This document shows positions 24,563-35,670 of a DNA stretch of 64,000 bases, in pieces (position 1 is the stretch's first letter; each line of letters begins with the position of its first letter). Made by a program: the position numbers and the translations under genes. This DNA is from Mytilisepta virgata (taxonomy: Eukaryota; Mollusca; Bivalvia; Mytilida; Mytilidae): assembly GCA_028015205.1 (NCBI GenBank), contig CM051512.1:8244255-8308254 (forward strand), read 5' to 3'. The notes beneath the pieces were generated by a model, which saw nothing but the letters and a program-made list of their open reading frames with translations, made no database searches and was not told the DNA's origin.

Positions 24563-24670
24563 CAGACTAACAAAGGTTAGAGGTTCCTGACTTGGGACAC
24601 TGAGGCGCAAACTGAATGCGGCGGGGTTAAACATGTTTTGTGAGATATCTCAACCCCCAAAGCACTTACT
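24563..24670 (+). repeat. Interspersed repeat, copy 2 (partner at 17.4-17.5 kb)
   Basis: Same family and orientation as 17396-17515 (AGACTAACAAAG, GACTTGGGACA, ATGTTTTGTGAGATATCTCA). It begins where the LINE homology stops, so it either interrupted the LINE or was its insertion target. Confidence 0.7.
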
Positions 24671-26240
24671 ATATGTGAGATGCTAGGTATGTTCTATGTT
24701 CTGACAAAAGGGGCCGTTTTTTTCGCAAAGCAACTGTACAGGGGTATACTTTTTTTCTCTTTTCAACAAAGGGGTAATATCCGACTATCTGAATGGCGTT
24801 ATATGTCAAGAACACCTGGAACGGGGTTATAATTTGAAGGAAACATAATTTCAGTCACAAGCACATTTAAAAAAGAAACTTACATACTTACATGGGGAAA
24901 ACAAACGTAAGACAAATCTGGATGCCAATGTGCTACATTTGGATTGCTGGTTATAAAGGGGTATTATTTTAGACACAGATTATCTGTAATGGGTATGTAA
25001 CATGGTATTTTTTCTGGAAAGGGGTCGGGGTTCAAATGTGCTGGAAGAACCCTAATCCCTTTTGGAATTCTGTGTCTGGAGCTATTCTTTCTGACATGGC
25101 GGCATGTGGTACGAACAATTATGAATACTCTCCTTATGCCTTGATTTAGTCAATAAAGTTATTCTATGAGTGTCACTTGTTTTAAAGTGGAGTCTGAGCA
25201 AAGCAATACAGGGGGATGTTTTAGACCAGTCGCCGACTTCATATGATCTAGGAATTCCAGTGAAAAGATTAAATGGATGTAAATATTACATAAAAATAAC
25301 ACCTGTTAAAAAATTTAACTGTGACTTTTATGTTTTTTTTTGGGCAATTCTAAGATTTTAAGATTTTTTTTGGCGAGGCAACAGCTTCACCATTGATAAA
25401 ATGAACAATCTGGTTGTCTCTGTACCAAACTGGAACTGATATCAACATACAAAATACATACAACGAGTACAATGTTTGGCTTTACCTTTTTTTAGTTCAG
25501 GCCAAACCAAATTGTTAAATGTATTCAGTTCTTTGGATTTTTTATGGCAAGCATTGGTGTGAGCGAGCGAAATTTTGATTTAATTTTTTTTCTAGACTAT
25601 AGTTTTTCAGGGGCAGATCTTAACGTAAATTATATTGCAAAATAATTCATTTTCTACCAAATTTGGGGAGCGGGAGAACACCTTTTATTTTTAATTTCTT
25701 CAAATATGAAGAATTTTTGGCGAATTTTCAGCATTGTTGCAAAATGAAACGGAATTTGTTTTTCTTAAAACTTATTATTAAGTCCGAAATCGGAGAGGCG
25801 AAATCCAAACAGTTAAACTTAAATTGTGTGTGGCCTTACTTTAAACATATTTCATTTCTTCTAAAAAGACAAAGTAAAAGTGGTGAGACACATGTGCGGC
25901 GTATGTAGGAGATCTCCACCCGTTTAAAATTATATAAGAAAACAAAACAGAATAACAGTGATAACACTACTTTTAGCCTTTTTGACTTTTCATTTCAGCT
26001 TTCAAAATGTTTGATCTTTAGCACTGAATTGTCGAAAAGAGTCCATCTAATCATATTGTTTATTATTTATAGATCGAATTCATAAGATAAAGAGTGTTTA
26101 TTGCACTGCCGTATCTAAGAAAATCATCTATGTACACCATGTACACGGAAACATATAGTTGAGGTAAATAGTTATTTACTTTAAAAAAAAAAGATATATA
26201 TATGTATAAGTATATTTCCTCGATACTCAGAATCTAAAGA
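24671..26240. other. Intergenic, no supported gene
   Basis: The stretch 24700-25060 is rich in GGGGTAT/GGGGTTAT phrases separated by T-runs and is probably a degraded repeat. The open frames at 25170-25361 and 25663-25908 have no recognisable features. Confidence 0.45.
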
Positions 26241-27464
26241 TGATTGATGATAGTTTTTGACTTACCCTCAACTGTCAATGCATATTATGTATGTTTTGAC
26301 TGTGTTGTATGCCATTGGCCCTTTATTGGGCGTAAATTGTGCTAAATAAAATTGAAAATTGAATATTTCCTGCTTTTACAGGACGATAACCAGTTCAACA
26401 ATTTATGAAACACAATTAATTAAAATAGAGGCGGAACTGGACACAAAGGGAATCCGATTTTGACCATGTTGACTGTCAGTCACGAAATGCAATCTCAAAT
26501 AATTTTAGAAACGTTGGAAGATTTTAAACAGTTTTCAATGGAACACATTATATTGGTGGATTAATTTTCGACTCAAACAATATACACTTATTAATCATCA
26601 TATCTTTACATATTTTTATTTAAATTTCCTTTTCACAAAAATAAGTTGTCCGCACGATTTTAGTTTCGTTCTTATTTCAGTCTACGTCACGTCGAAAAAA
26701 AATGTAAACAAAGCAGTTTAATTTATGGAATGTCAATGGGTGAAAGATCAAATGTTACAATATTTCTTTTCAGATCTTAAACAAAAATGTTTAATTGTTT
26801 GAAAAAGGGTACCTGGGAACAGTCAGACTGACTTAGCATTATCAATACAGCATTATTAAAAGATTCACGTTTACTTACTAGACTTCCAAGATGCAAGAAT
26901 TAACTCGATTTTTAAGTAAATCATAATTTTTTTTTATCAAATTGCTATTTTTTTTTTAATTGTTTATACAATTAATACTTAAAATGTTTATCCGCAAAAA
27001 AAATTATATGCATAAAATTCCATTCTGCATTTAATTTTCGGTTATGAAAATTGAGGAATACTATAGACAGCATTTTTATCTGTGAAAAAATCCTAGCATT
27101 ATATTAAATTTGGTTATGTTGAAGTTCCCTTTTTACATGGAAAAAAAGTAATAAATCAAAATAAATTTGTTTTATTATCTTCGATCAATTTAAATTTTTA
27201 CTTAAAAGGGAAACGATTTTTGATAGGATCCTCATATTACAGTACTTTGTGATGTTGAAATAATTATATATGTTACTTGATTTTTACAGTTCAGTTATTT
27301 TAGCTAAATTATGAACGTCAATAGTAATAAGGACGAGTAGTATGACTAAAATAGGTTTTCCATTATTGATTTTAATAAATGAATATTTCATCATACATTT
27401 ATTTATTCATAAAAGAAATATGTTAAACGCGATTTCGACTACTACAGACATCGAGTAGAATGAA
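26241..27464. other. Upstream region of the Mab-21/cGAS-like gene
   Basis: It contains a LINE-like or transcript 3' end around 26290-26360 (GCTAAATAAAATTGAAAATTG) and then AT-rich sequence up to the ATG at 27465. I cannot pick out a promoter or an upstream exon with confidence. Confidence 0.4.
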
Positions 27465-28883
27465 ATGGGATCTACACCAATAAAAACATCACCAGGTAAG
27501 CAAGAACAAAATGAAGGAAGTAACAATGATTGTAAATTACAACAATTTTGTGAAACTTTGTCGAAAAGCCTGAACTATATGGGTTACAGTCAAGACATGA
27601 TCAAATTTCGGAGAGAAAAGAACAAACGTTTTGATGAAATACATAACACGAAAGGATTTTCTACCATCAACATAACAGCAGGAGGCAAAGGAGAGGGCAC
27701 TTCCCTTTATTTTGAAAGTGATATAGATCGCCTGAACGTCCTTAAAGGAATTAGTTGTGTTGTTTCCGGTATTCAATGCTCCAGTCCGATTGTGTTTCAA
27801 TTAGATAGGTCTAATTGTTCACCCGGATACACAAGACTTAAGCTGTTGCGTGGTGATGTAAGATATATAAATAAATATCTTGTATCAGAAAATAATGGAA
27901 AGTATATTTGTAACGATTTTTCTATTTTAGACCCTAAACATGTAATGATTGATATAAATGGAGAGCAAATAAACCAACTGGACAAAATCGGCCTCGCATC
28001 AAGATATGGGAATACGTTTATTCAGTATGACTTTGTTTTTGGGTTTGAATGTTTTTGTCCTGATTTGATTGAAAAATGGGTAAAACGGTCTAGGCACCAT
28101 GGTTGGCCCGAACCTAGATTAATTGAGTGTATTTCCAGACTAGAAGGACACGTCGTTCCGGTTGCCAATAAAGTGAGTCGCTATCCACGCACCGAATGGA
28201 GAATTTGCTACACACAAGCCGAAGTGTTACTCATGCAGTCGTTGACAGACTCTCAAACAAAATTATATATAGTACTAAAACTTATGGCTAAGTCAGTTCT
28301 GAAGCCTTTGTGTCCAGCGATGACGTCGTATGTAATGCAAAATATTGTATTCTGGTTAATAGAAAGAAGTCCAAAGGAAAGTTTCTCACAAAAATATTTA
28401 ATTAATAGACTAACAGACACGCTCTTTCTCCTTAAACAATGTTTACAATCAAATATTCTAGAAGGCTATATAATTACAGAGAGAAATCTTTTTGCAGGAC
28501 GAATAAATGATAATGAAAAGGAGACACTTTTAAATAAACTGGACGAAATAATAAGTGAAGGTAAGAATATGTTGCAACATTGTGAAAGAATTCACTCAGC
28601 TCTCAATAGATTGAAAGATTCGCCCAATGAAGTTTCTAGGGAAGCAGATAAACGTGATTATATTGAAAAACTAGTACTCGAAAAGAATGTAATATTCAAA
28701 GAGACAGAAGAGGCATACGAAACTGCCTTGCATGTTCAAAACTGCCTTAACAGAAATCAGACATACAAGAAATACGAGGAAGAACTCCATAAACTTATAA
28801 TTCCAGACAAAGAAGAACTTGTTAAAGGGAGTGACAATATTGATGAAGTTTATAGGTCTAGATTATTTAAAATTCTGTCATAA
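27465..28883 (+). CDS. Mab-21/cGAS-like nucleotidyltransferase-fold protein (putative cGLR)
   Basis: An intronless gene for 472 residues, with G at -3 and +4 around the ATG. The fold is that of Mab-21 and cGAS-like receptors, which in animals make cyclic dinucleotides after sensing nucleic acid, or have lost catalysis. Visible: a GG (73-74) followed by KGEGTS and then ESDID, placing acidic residues at 86 and 88 in the G[G/S]-x11-[DE]-h-[DE] pattern; a further aspartate at 189 in QYDFVFGF fits the third metal ligand. The Mab-21 helical half follows: RSRHHGWP (208-214), TEWRICYTQAEVLLMQSLTD (243-262), YIVLKLMAKSVLKP and VFWLIE (295-300). The last ~120 residues are charged helical sequence, likely coiled coil. 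No transmembrane segment or signal peptide. Activity and ligand are not predictable; an inactive Mab-21 paralogue is the alternative. Confidence 0.9.
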   Translation: MGSTPIKTSPGKQEQNEGSNNDCKLQQFCETLSKSLNYMGYSQDMIKFRREKNKRFDEIHNTKGFSTINITAGGKGEGTSLYFESDIDRLNVLKGISCVVSGIQCSSPIVFQLDRSNCSPGYTRLKLLRGDVRYINKYLVSENNGKYICNDFSILDPKHVMIDINGEQINQLDKIGLASRYGNTFIQYDFVFGFECFCPDLIEKWVKRSRHHGWPEPRLIECISRLEGHVVPVANKVSRYPRTEWRICYTQAEVLLMQSLTDSQTKLYIVLKLMAKSVLKPLCPAMTSYVMQNIVFWLIERSPKESFSQKYLINRLTDTLFLLKQCLQSNILEGYIITERNLFAGRINDNEKETLLNKLDEIISEGKNMLQHCERIHSALNRLKDSPNEVSREADKRDYIEKLVLEKNVIFKETEEAYETALHVQNCLNRNQTYKKYEEELHKLIIPDKEELVKGSDNIDEVYRSRLFKILS

Positions 28884-30509
28884 TTTATAGTATTATTATC
28901 ATAGTGTCTATAAACAAATAATTCTGTGTTTGGAAGCAAACACAAAAATCACCAAGCAGTCACTGTTTGCGTTTGAAACCATTTATGTCATTGCTTTATG
29001 CAGATAGTCAAAGGTGTTCTTTGTCCTTTGGCCCTTACTCCGATCATTTCTGAAGACATATCACATCTCTATATCTCTCATTCTCAAGTAATCACCATTT
29101 TGATGCAACATATCAAAGGTCAAGGTCATGTGACTTTTTAAATTTGACTAGTATGCAGTAACTGTGATCTTAACATCATTACTGGAGATCCCATATATCT
29201 CTGTCATATGTCTCACCAAAAGTCAAGTTCATTGGAAACCACTGAACTTTTAACCAAGGACTCATTACCACAATTGAAAACCTTGTGTGCCTTTCTCTTA
29301 AAGTTTTCAAGTTGTAATCATATGAAGATTATAGGTGTTTATATTTGATGTATATTCTTAATCAGTCACTAACATGAAAATTATTATATGGATGACATTT
29401 TTTAAAACAGTAAAGAGGCCTATGAATTTTAAGGCTGGTATTTTCATGGGTGTTTACAATGTTTCCCCGAAATTAGAAATAAATCCTTTACAGGAATTAC
29501 ACCCGCACAAAAACGAAAACAAATTATATAAGAAACATCTTACATGTACAATGGGAACATGGTTTAGTCAAAGAATGCGAAACCAGGAGAGCTTACACAT
29601 TTTCAAACATCGAACGACGCCTTTAGAAATCACCGAGCTTATTTTTTCGGAGGGCGTACTTAATTACACCATACAAATCTATCAAGAAAACATTGCTTAT
29701 GTAGACAGATTCAAAATTAAAATTTCCTTTATGTCCCAAATTTAACACAGAACAATTAAATAAATGTCATCACACTGAAAAGGAAAGCATGTTAAAAGGG
29801 ACATTATGTACACCTGAAAGGTTACAAAATTATTCACATTTACGAGGTGTATCATTTTCCAATCTCCGAATAATATGACCTGATCGTAAATCAGGTGGCT
29901 TATTTACCATGTTTACGGAGTTTATTGACATATTTTTAAAAATTAAACAAGAAAGTTCAGATTGGCATTCTGAACATACGTCAGAAGACACACAAACTGC
30001 GTATATCTGACAATTTGATAAAAAAAAGGCATCACACTGGACAAAAACCAAATTTGAAACGACCCGTGGCAAATATATCATTGAATAGTTTCTAGGGCAA
30101 ATTTGGACAAAGATGAATCTACCCCACGATTAAAATTTTTACAGACGAGGATTTATCTGATTTGTATACCTTGATCAACGATAAATAAAACGGTTACTTT
30201 TAAAAATCACTTTGTCATAAACGATCGCTTCCTTATGATGCAATATGAAAATAAGAAAAGATCTATCACAATGAGCACAAATTATCTAACATCTTTCTAG
30301 CATCGTTCACGACATGTCACGTTCGTTAAAAATTTTTTGAGGAATTAGAGAAAACAAAAACAAGAGTATTGTTTCACGGTACGGAGAGTATCATTTATAT
30401 TCACAAGGACCATTCTTATATGGCTTTAGTTTAGAAAATTGTTTACAGGAATCGACCAATACATTATCCGATCCATGAGCATGATTTGTCTCCAAACATT
30501 TTTAATCGG
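28884..30509. other. Downstream of the Mab-21/cGAS-like gene, no further gene supported
   Basis: 28920-29340 looks like a repeat with phrases such as AAGGTCAAGGTCATGTGACT. The plus-strand frame at 29374-29745 (123 codons) is open but matches no family I know, and the minus-strand frame at 29830-30081 likewise. Confidence 0.4.
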
Positions 30510-30606
30510 GGATCGAATCCGGAACCTTTGGTTCAGTAGTTCACCACTCTACCCTACTGGTTGGTAGAACGGTGGACTACTGAACCAAAGGTTCCGGATT
30601 CGATTC
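30510..30606. repeat. Palindromic pair of tRNA-like sequences (hairpin)
   Basis: GGATCGAATCCGGAACCTTT...CACTCTACC (30510-30553) is the inverted complement, with about three mismatches, of GGTAGAACGGTGGACTACTG...GATTCGATTCC (30563-30606). Each arm contains a tRNA box B-like GGATTCGATTCC and a D-arm-like TTGGTAGA. It could fold into a nearly perfect 44-bp hairpin with a 9-base loop. It is not a functional tRNA gene because no complete cloverleaf forms; it is best seen as an inverted pair of SINE or tRNA-pseudogene heads. Confidence 0.8.
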
Positions 30607-31089
30607 CTGTTGGTCGTAGTAGATAAGTTTGGGAACCACATTATGCTCTACTGTTATAATTATGCTACATTAAAATTATGTCATGGATGTATAAATTTAT
30701 TGGAATCTTAAGAGTATCTCAGGCATATGCTTTTCCTTTGATTTTATTTGGATCGACGCTCTTCGGTCATTTGGATTTCAAATTTTCGAATAATAAACAA
30801 CAAAATGGATAACAGGAAAGGTCAATAAAAACATACAAATCAATCAAATCAACCAAACTGACAAAATGCCGTACAAAAAACAACATAAAAGAGCACAAAA
30901 CACAAACATGAACACAAAAGAGAGTCAGGATAATTTTCGAATAATACATGCATTTAACAGTGTATCAAAATTGGATCCCAAAGATATGATGGCCTGTTCT
31001 TGAAAGATGACCATGGACGTTGCATGAAAATGGATCTACAAGTAACACCAAAACTACCATGTACAACCGATAACCCTGGAAAGATGGAA

Positions 31090-31565
31090 AATGTTTACAG
31101 CTCGGGAAAAATCACAGAAGTAAGACTAATTATAACATGTACAGGGTCTTGATGTGAGGGGTCGTAGATTCTACAGTCAGTTATTTTTTTTCCCATTTTC
31201 TGTATTAAATTTAGAAAATTCTTATTCTGTAAAGCCTTGTAGGTGAAATTTCAGAAATTAAAAATTGCATAGGATATAATTGTTTTAAGGTTTTAAGTGA
31301 CATGCATATCTTTGCAAAATGGTTGCTGAAATAATTTAATGCAATATATATGAAATAATAGTTTTTTACAGTAATTTTCTTTATTATATATAACAAAGAA
31401 AATTAAGTATTTTTTCCTCAAATTGTTTATCCTTTTTTTAAATTATTTTGTTTTTATATTTTCACGATTGTAGAAAGTCATTAATCCTAATTCTTTATTT
31501 TTTATATTCATTGATATTATGCCATTGTTCTCTATTCTGTAAACCCTCATTATAAACGATTGGTC
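31090..31565 (+). repeat. Locally duplicated segment, copy 1
   Basis: Diverged homology to 35240-35670 in the same orientation: shared anchors include AAAATCACAGAAGTAAG / AAAATCGCAGAAAGTAAG, CTTATTCTGTAAAGCCTTGT / CTTACTCTGTACAATCTTGT, TGAAATAATTTAATGCAA / TGAAGTAATTTAATACAA and ACCCTCATTATAAA. Non-coding. Confidence 0.75.
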
Positions 31566-32659
31566 GACTTGGGAAATACCCGGGTAGATCTATAAATAAA
31601 ATGATAAAAATAACCGTCAACTAAATTTAGAATTTAATCACTTCTTGTTAAATGTCTTAAATTAGTACCATTTCCACGAAAACCGAGTTTAATATCAAGT
31701 TGATCAAACAAATGTCGAAATGCGATTTTAGGTAATTTCCCTGATTAGGAAGCAAAACTTAAACAGTGTCATATCGATTTGATCTAATTTAAGGGATATA
31801 AATGGGACGACAGCTAGAAAAAGATTAGTTGTAACGTTAAAATGCACCCACTTTTAAAACGAAAAAACAGTAAAAGCCCTTTCGTTTCTTTTTATATTGT
31901 GTTATCGAATTGCAAAGGAAAAATTAACAACAAATCCGTTTTTAACCTGAATAGTTGGCCCACTTTTGCCTGTATTGGTTTCAGTCATAACCATTAATTT
32001 TCTAATCCTTAAGATTTCAATACTTTTTATCTGAAACGATTGTATGCAATTTACTTTTATCATGTTTATGTTTACAAACAAAAATTTTGAAGTTTGACTT
32101 TTCTACCCCAAAAAAGTTGGAGGAGGTTTGGGTCAATTGCCAGATCTTTTTTTTTTTCTCCGCCAAGGACACTCACAACCAAATGTATTCAGATCTGTGA
32201 TATTAAAGGAGATACATAAACTCGCAGCAAAAAATCTGTTTTGGTTCTGAGTGATTTTTATGCTGAAAATCTGTTTTAAAGACGTTAATTCCGGAAATGT
32301 GTGTTAAAACTGTCTTCTACAATGTGCTGTGTACAACACGTCATGGTATTCTCAACTGCACGCCAAATAAATTTATCATGTCAGTCAGGTGATATTTTGC
32401 TGGAATTATTTTCACGCCCACGGAAGGAATGAAAAAAGAGCTGATCTATGCAGTCAGGACAGCAAGAAAAAATCCCAAAATAGCCGTATAATTACACACT
32501 CAAAGCTGTGTGAATTGGTGGGTTTTGGCTTTACCGTTTTACGCCATTTTGCTATTGTAATAGACTATCTATACACTGTACTGTTAAAATGGAAGTATCA
32601 AGTGCATCAGAACTGAAAACCTTACATTTTTGTTATTGTTTATCTTTCATACACAAATA

Positions 32660-32860
32660 TGTAGTTAAGAAATACCAAAAGGATATTCGAAGGAGGACAA
32701 AATCAAAAATAACTGACAAACTCCGGAGAAAAACGAAGACAAGACCAAAACAATACAAACATTACACTTAAAAACTAAAAACATATGAACAACATGAACC
32801 CACACTAAAAAAAACCGGGGGTAGACTCAGGTTCTCCGGAACAGTAAGCAGTCTCTGCCC
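32660..32860 (-). repeat. Interspersed repeat (family of 21.3, 34.8 and 51.2 kb)
   Basis: AAGAAATACCAAAAGGATAT, ATTCGAAGGAGGACAAAATC and AACTGACAAACTCCGGAGAA match 51217-51290 in order. Near the right end, GGGTAGACTCAGGTTCTCCG matches the inverted copy at about 21500. The overlapping plus-strand frame is not a gene. Confidence 0.65.
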
Positions 32861-33049
32861 ATGTCAAATCCGGTATGAGGAAGAGACAACATCAATGGAA
32901 CAGGTCCATTTTCACTTGGGAAACTGTGCATTCATACTTTTGCTTTGGTCTTTTCAACCAAACATGATGACGTCCATATTTGTCTTTCTGAAGTGTATAG
33001 CTTCATTTTGTGGTATTGCTTCTGTTAATGTTTGGTCCTGAGCACAGCA

Positions 33050-33283
33050 TTGTCGAAATATATACGAGATCTGAATTGTCGATATAAGTACGAGATCTGA
33101 ATTGTCGAAATGGGCACTAGAACCGAATTGTCGAAATGAGTACGAAATCTGAATAGTAGAAATTGGCACGAAAACCCGATTATCGAAATAATTACGAGAT
33201 ATAAATTGTCGAAATGGGCACGAGAACTGAATTGTCGAAATAATTACGAACTATTCACAAGAACTGAATTGTAGAAATTAGCA
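33050..33283 (+). repeat. 26-bp tandem repeat array
   Basis: About nine units of the form GAATTGTCGAAATGGGCACG plus AGAACT, each 26 bases except one expanded 37-base unit near the right end. Alternating units carry GGGCAC or GTACGA/TTACGA at the centre, suggesting an older 52-base higher-order unit. Minus-strand open reading across it encodes a repetitive Ser/Phe/Ile peptide with no likely function. Confidence 0.9.
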
Positions 33284-33288
33284 CATTC

Positions 33289-33415
33289 AAGAGGGGGTGG
33301 AAAGGGTATTGGGAGACAGGGAGAAAGGGGGCGGAAGAAAGGAGAAAGGGGGCGGAGAAAGGAGAGAGGGGGGCGGGAGAAAGGAGCGAAAGGGCGGTAG
33401 AAAGGAGGGAGAACT
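33289..33415 (+). repeat. Polypurine G-rich tract
   Basis: Almost pure A/G on the plus strand, with repeated GGGGGCGGAGAAAGGAGA-like blocks and many runs of three or more G. A related block and an inverted TACCCCCTTTCCACCCCCTC occur at about 34130-34189. Confidence 0.85.
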
Positions 33416-34249
33416 ATCAAAGGGAGACAAACTTTAATGTTGAAAAAAATAAAGAGGTAAAAAAACGAAAAAACTGGAGACTAAATGTTCTAATAAATGG
33501 ACAAATCTTTGAAAAAAGGGAACATTTATATTTCCCAAACCATTATTGCCATTTCCGATCATTTCTAGAAATCATCCTTTCAAAACAGAATTATCTCTCC
33601 GTTACGTTTTCCTTTTTAAAATGCCCCTATCATTTCCAGTTTGCCTTCACATGTGGGTATCTGTTTCCTCTAAGTATTTGGGGATCTTCTACAAATTTAA
33701 AAAGAAGGGATGCTGACAATGTCAGAGAGATACACTCCCTCCTCTAAACAAGATTACATGTACTTAACGCGTTTTCCAGGTCACCTTAAAATATTTACGT
33801 TATCCACTTAACCATACAAAGTAAGGTGTTCTCGAGGACAGGGAAAAATAGAGATGACACAATAAAAAACTATGTCTAATTTCATGATCCTCATACATGA
33901 CCATACATATCAAAAATGAGTTTCTTGACATTGGGGCATGCACAATGCACCATTGACAACATTCCAACATTGTGTATTAATTTGCGTACGAGTCGGCGGC
34001 AGACCTTGTTCGTAAAATCAGTATATGCTTTAATAAAGACCCATGCCACCTATATATGGTCATATATTAATTCAAATTTGTATTAAAATCGATTGATCTG
34101 AAAAAAGACGGCTGTTAAGGTGGGAGATGGAAGCAGAGGGGCGGGAGAAAGGAGAAAGGTACCCCCTTTCCACCCCCTCATTCAAAATTGATTGAATATA
34201 TTTAATCTATAATTAAAAGTCATTTTTCCCATATTTAAAAATATGGTTA

Positions 34250-34515
34250 TTGATATAAATAATTTAAACAGGTACAAATAAAATACCTGTATTGATATAT
34301 CGAATTCGCAGAATAACCTTTTTTTGTTCCACGTAAAACAGCGATATTTAGCGAAGAGCAACTATATATAAACTAAGTGTCATTTCAAAATTGTGCTTCG
34401 TGTTCTTCACAACCATTACATACTAGTATAAATACCACTAAAACATACCAGTATTCCATTATACACGGAAACTTTTGTTCAGGTAAACCTTTATACCATT
34501 ATAATGCTTTTTATA
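34250..34515 (+). repeat. Locally duplicated segment (related to 36.1-36.3 and 37.5-37.7 kb)
   Basis: Shares CGAATTCGCAGAAT, ACATACCAGTAT, ATACACGGAAA and TTCAGGTAAAC...TTTATAC with 37505-37695 in the same order and orientation. A weaker copy lies around 36180-36340. Confidence 0.65.
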
Positions 34516-34739
34516 TTTTTGGAAACTAAAGAGTAGCTTGATTATACGTATAAAACAGTCTATTGAAAATAGTACTATTAAATGTTTTATTTCTCCTCCT
34601 GGGAGCCGAATGTTAGCATAATACCAAACTGTAAAATCTTATTCTTAAGACAAACAAAGGCGACGTTGGTTTAACATGTTCAATATCGGAAAAAGTGAAA
34701 AAAAACAGTGGGAAAGTTCGTAAATTCCACATCCAATGA

Positions 34740-34920
34740 AAGACAAAATCATGAGAAAGGAACACAACAAACAAACTCTAGAAGGATACATGTATAACTA
34801 AAAGAATAAAAAAAACCATATAATAAACTGAAAAAAAAGGGACAAGACATCACAGAAACTAAAGCAGTAGCAGTGTGAACTCCAACTAAACCCGGGAGTG
34901 ACTTCAAAATGTTTTTTACA
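34740..34920 (-). repeat. Diverged copy of the 21.3/32.7/51.2-kb repeat family
   Basis: The A-rich left part (CAACAAACAAACTCTAGAAG, ATAATAAACTG) and the right part ACTAAACCCGGGAGTGACTT parallel 32700-32840. The match is weak. The minus-strand frame here is a repeat by-product. Confidence 0.4.
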
Positions 34921-35239
34921 TTTTCTAGTAAGAAAGTGCATAACGTGATTTCGTGTTGTCCGAAGGAAATCAAAAGAAAAGGAAATAGAAAGACTGTTGA
35001 GTTTTGTTTTTGTAATGAATACTGTGCATATACTTTTTCACGATTACCTGATAAAGCTTTATTTTGAATTTGTCTGATTTCTTTTCAACAAACAACTGTG
35101 ACTTGATGGACAATGCTGGTTAAAATTGATATCCAATAATTTACTGTTATGAAACAGTGATCTCTATATTAAGAGTAATTCTCTTCGCCCATGGTTCTTT
35201 TTATGTTTTTTGCCATTCTGTTATGGCCTACATACGAGA

Positions 35240-35670
35240 AATACTACAGGAGAAAAATCGCAGAAAGTAAGTCTAATTTTGATGTTTTGGATTTAATTTT
35301 TCCAATTTTCTATATTCAGTTAAAAAATGCTTACTCTGTACAATCTTGTTAGCCATGTCATAAATTCAAAATAGCTTTGTTAAGGTTCATGATGTTATAA
35401 GGTGCAAATGTCAACACACTGCTGAAGTAATTTAATACAACATATATAAGTATATGAAATAATAGGTTTGTAAGAGCAATTTCCTTAATTTTGTCAACGT
35501 TATTCATGTAATCAATATTTTTCCCCAAATTATTTATCGATTTGAAAATATTTATCTATTTTGTAGAACGTCATTAGTCTCTATTCGGTGTTTTTAAGGA
35601 TAATCAGTTAATTACTTTGTTAGTCCATTACTCCCTATTCCGTAAATCCCACCAATACCCTCATTATAAA
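35240..35670 (+). repeat. Locally duplicated segment, copy 2
   Basis: Partner of 31090-31565, displaced about 4.1 kb downstream in the same orientation. Confidence 0.75.

Noticed and set aside
25170..25908. Two plus-strand open frames (63 and 81 codons)
   Set aside because: No motif, no splice or start context and repeat-like surroundings; expected by chance in this length of sequence.
29374..29745. 123-codon plus-strand frame downstream of the Mab-21/cGAS-like gene
   Set aside because: It is open and begins with ATG, but its composition and sequence match no family I know, and there is no exon evidence. Left as non-coding pending transcript data.
30563..30606. A functional tRNA gene
   Set aside because: It has box-like motifs but no complete acceptor stem or cloverleaf; it is one arm of a palindrome.
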